A stretch of 13,960 nucleotides of DNA from an uncultured Oscillospiraceae bacterium (GTDB lineage: Bacteria; Bacillota; Clostridia; Oscillospirales; Oscillospiraceae): assembly GCA_934597535.1 (NCBI GenBank), contig CAKTRT010000027.1:1-13960 (forward strand), given 5' to 3'. The notes under the pieces are model-generated. The model saw only the letters and a program-made list of their open reading frames with translations, was not told where the DNA came from and did not search any database. The first letter of the stretch is position 1. Each line of letters starts with the position of its first letter. A program made the translations under genes and the position numbers. This document shows, piece by piece, positions 13,262-13,960 of the stretch.

Positions 13262-13960
13262 TTACTGCACGGAGAGCACGTCGGCAAACGCCTGAATGGC
13301 GGTCGCCGCCTGGCCGAAGTCGCGCATCTGCTGGTCGATGCCGAGCTTGATGAAGGGGATCCCAGCGGCGTCGAGCGCCTTCTTGAGGTACGGGAACTCC
13401 ATCTCCTCGGGATCGCAGAACTGCTGCATGAAGAGCACGAGTCCCTGCGCGCCGGATTCCTTGACCATGTTGGCAACGAACTCACCGCGGCGGTTCTTGC
13501 TGGACTGCGGATCGTAGAGCAGGACGTCGTAGTCGGTGTTGGTAAACTGCTCGACGAGAGCCATCATCGGATCGCCCTCTTCGCTTGCATCGGTGCGGAA
13601 GGCACGGGACTCATGGGCAACATCGTCCGCCGCGATGGCGACGTTGTTGTCCTTGAAGATCTTGAGCAGCGTCGGGTTGTCGCAGATGATGCCGGAGGTG
13701 ACGACCTTCACGCCGTTCCACTTGGCGGCGGGCAGCGCCTTCAGCTCAGCGTTCAGGGCTTCGAGCTTTTCGGTATACTCAGCCTTATCCATGAACCAGG
13801 CAGCCTTGAGGACGGCCGAGCGCATGATCGGGTCGATCACATCGCAGTGCTCGCTCGCGAGCTTGACGAACTCGCGGCGGGCGGCGCGGGACTTGTTGTA
13901 GACCTTGATGGCCGCAGCGATGTCCTCGCTCTTGATCTCGTGACCGGCGATCTTCTCAAG
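13262..13960 (-). CDS. hgdB: 2-hydroxyacyl-CoA dehydratase subunit (HgdB/D-component type), 5' end outside window
   Basis: The frame is open without a stop from the window edge to TAA at 13262-13264, giving the last 232 residues of a protein usually about 370-440 long. Features of the family are KVVTSGIICDNP (85-96 of the visible part), HESRAFRT (116-123), LLYDPQSSKNRRGEF (147-161) and FMQQFCDPEEMEFPYL (177-192). C93 and C182 are candidate ligands of the oxygen-sensitive [4Fe-4S] cluster. The C-terminal IKLGIDQQMRDFGQAATAIQAF region is also typical. With its partner subunit and an ATP-dependent activator, such enzymes dehydrate (R)-2-hydroxyacyl-CoA. The decarboxylase genes just downstream favour 2-hydroxyglutaryl-CoA, but lactyl- or phenyllactyl-CoA are possible. 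The partner and activator genes are not in the window. Confidence 0.88.
   Translation of the reverse strand, partial: LEKIAGHEIKSEDIAAAIKVYNKSRAARREFVKLASEHCDVIDPIMRSAVLKAAWFMDKAEYTEKLEALNAELKALPAAKWNGVKVVTSGIICDNPTLLKIFKDNNVAIAADDVAHESRAFRTDASEEGDPMMALVEQFTNTDYDVLLYDPQSSKNRRGEFVANMVKESGAQGLVLFMQQFCDPEEMEFPYLKKALDAAGIPFIKLGIDQQMRDFGQAATAIQAFADVLSVQ

Overview
The window looks like a chromosomal segment from a fairly high-GC anaerobic gut Firmicute of the Oscillospiraceae/Ruminococcaceae type. This is inferred from GGAGG-type ribosome binding sites, G/C-rich third codon positions, a clostridial-style lipoprotein signal, a sodium-pumping decarboxylase next to a 2-hydroxyacyl-CoA dehydratase, and a trace of a clostridial IS256-type transposase. 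No taxonomic search was possible. No CRISPR array, tRNA, rRNA or prophage gene was seen.

Left part, + strand (1-2439): the last 49 codons of a membrane protein, an M3-family zinc oligoendopeptidase (pepF-like, HEAGH at residues 357-361), and a four-helix membrane protein of unknown function whose start overlaps the peptidase stop by 4 bases.

Centre, + strand (2440-10506): a complete oligopeptide/dipeptide ABC transporter operon, oppA-oppB-oppC-oppD-oppF. A small C-terminally anchored membrane protein follows, overlapping oppF by 4 bases, and a strong terminator ends the operon. A probable promoter (2450-2479) precedes a leader packed with back-to-back hairpins. A second structured spacer of about 140 bases separates oppA from oppB, which probably starts at a TTG codon. 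OppA (772 aa) and OppC (607 aa) are both much larger than usual because of internal insertions. The OppC insertion appears to contain two copies of a roughly 55-residue module.

Between the convergent blocks (10471-10940): no intact gene. The stretch holds the opp terminator, two degenerate direct repeats 44 bp apart, the first ~17 codons of an IS256-family transposase with its ribosome binding site, and the terminator of the right-hand operon.

Right part, - strand (10941-13960): the C-terminal 232 residues of a 2-hydroxyacyl-CoA dehydratase subunit (HgdB type). Behind a separate extended -10 promoter come the delta (OadG-like), biotin-carrier and beta (OadB-type, ~474 aa with an insertion) subunits of a sodium-translocating decarboxylase. 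With the dehydratase as neighbour, glutaconyl-CoA decarboxylase is the most likely identity. The carboxyltransferase (alpha) subunit is not in the window.

Taken together, the genes suggest a peptide-fermenting lifestyle: OppABCDF imports peptides, the M3 peptidase cleaves them, and glutamate could be fermented through 2-hydroxyglutaryl-CoA and glutaconyl-CoA to crotonyl-CoA, with decarboxylation pumping Na+. This pathway link is inferred from gene families and proximity; nothing in the window proves the substrates.
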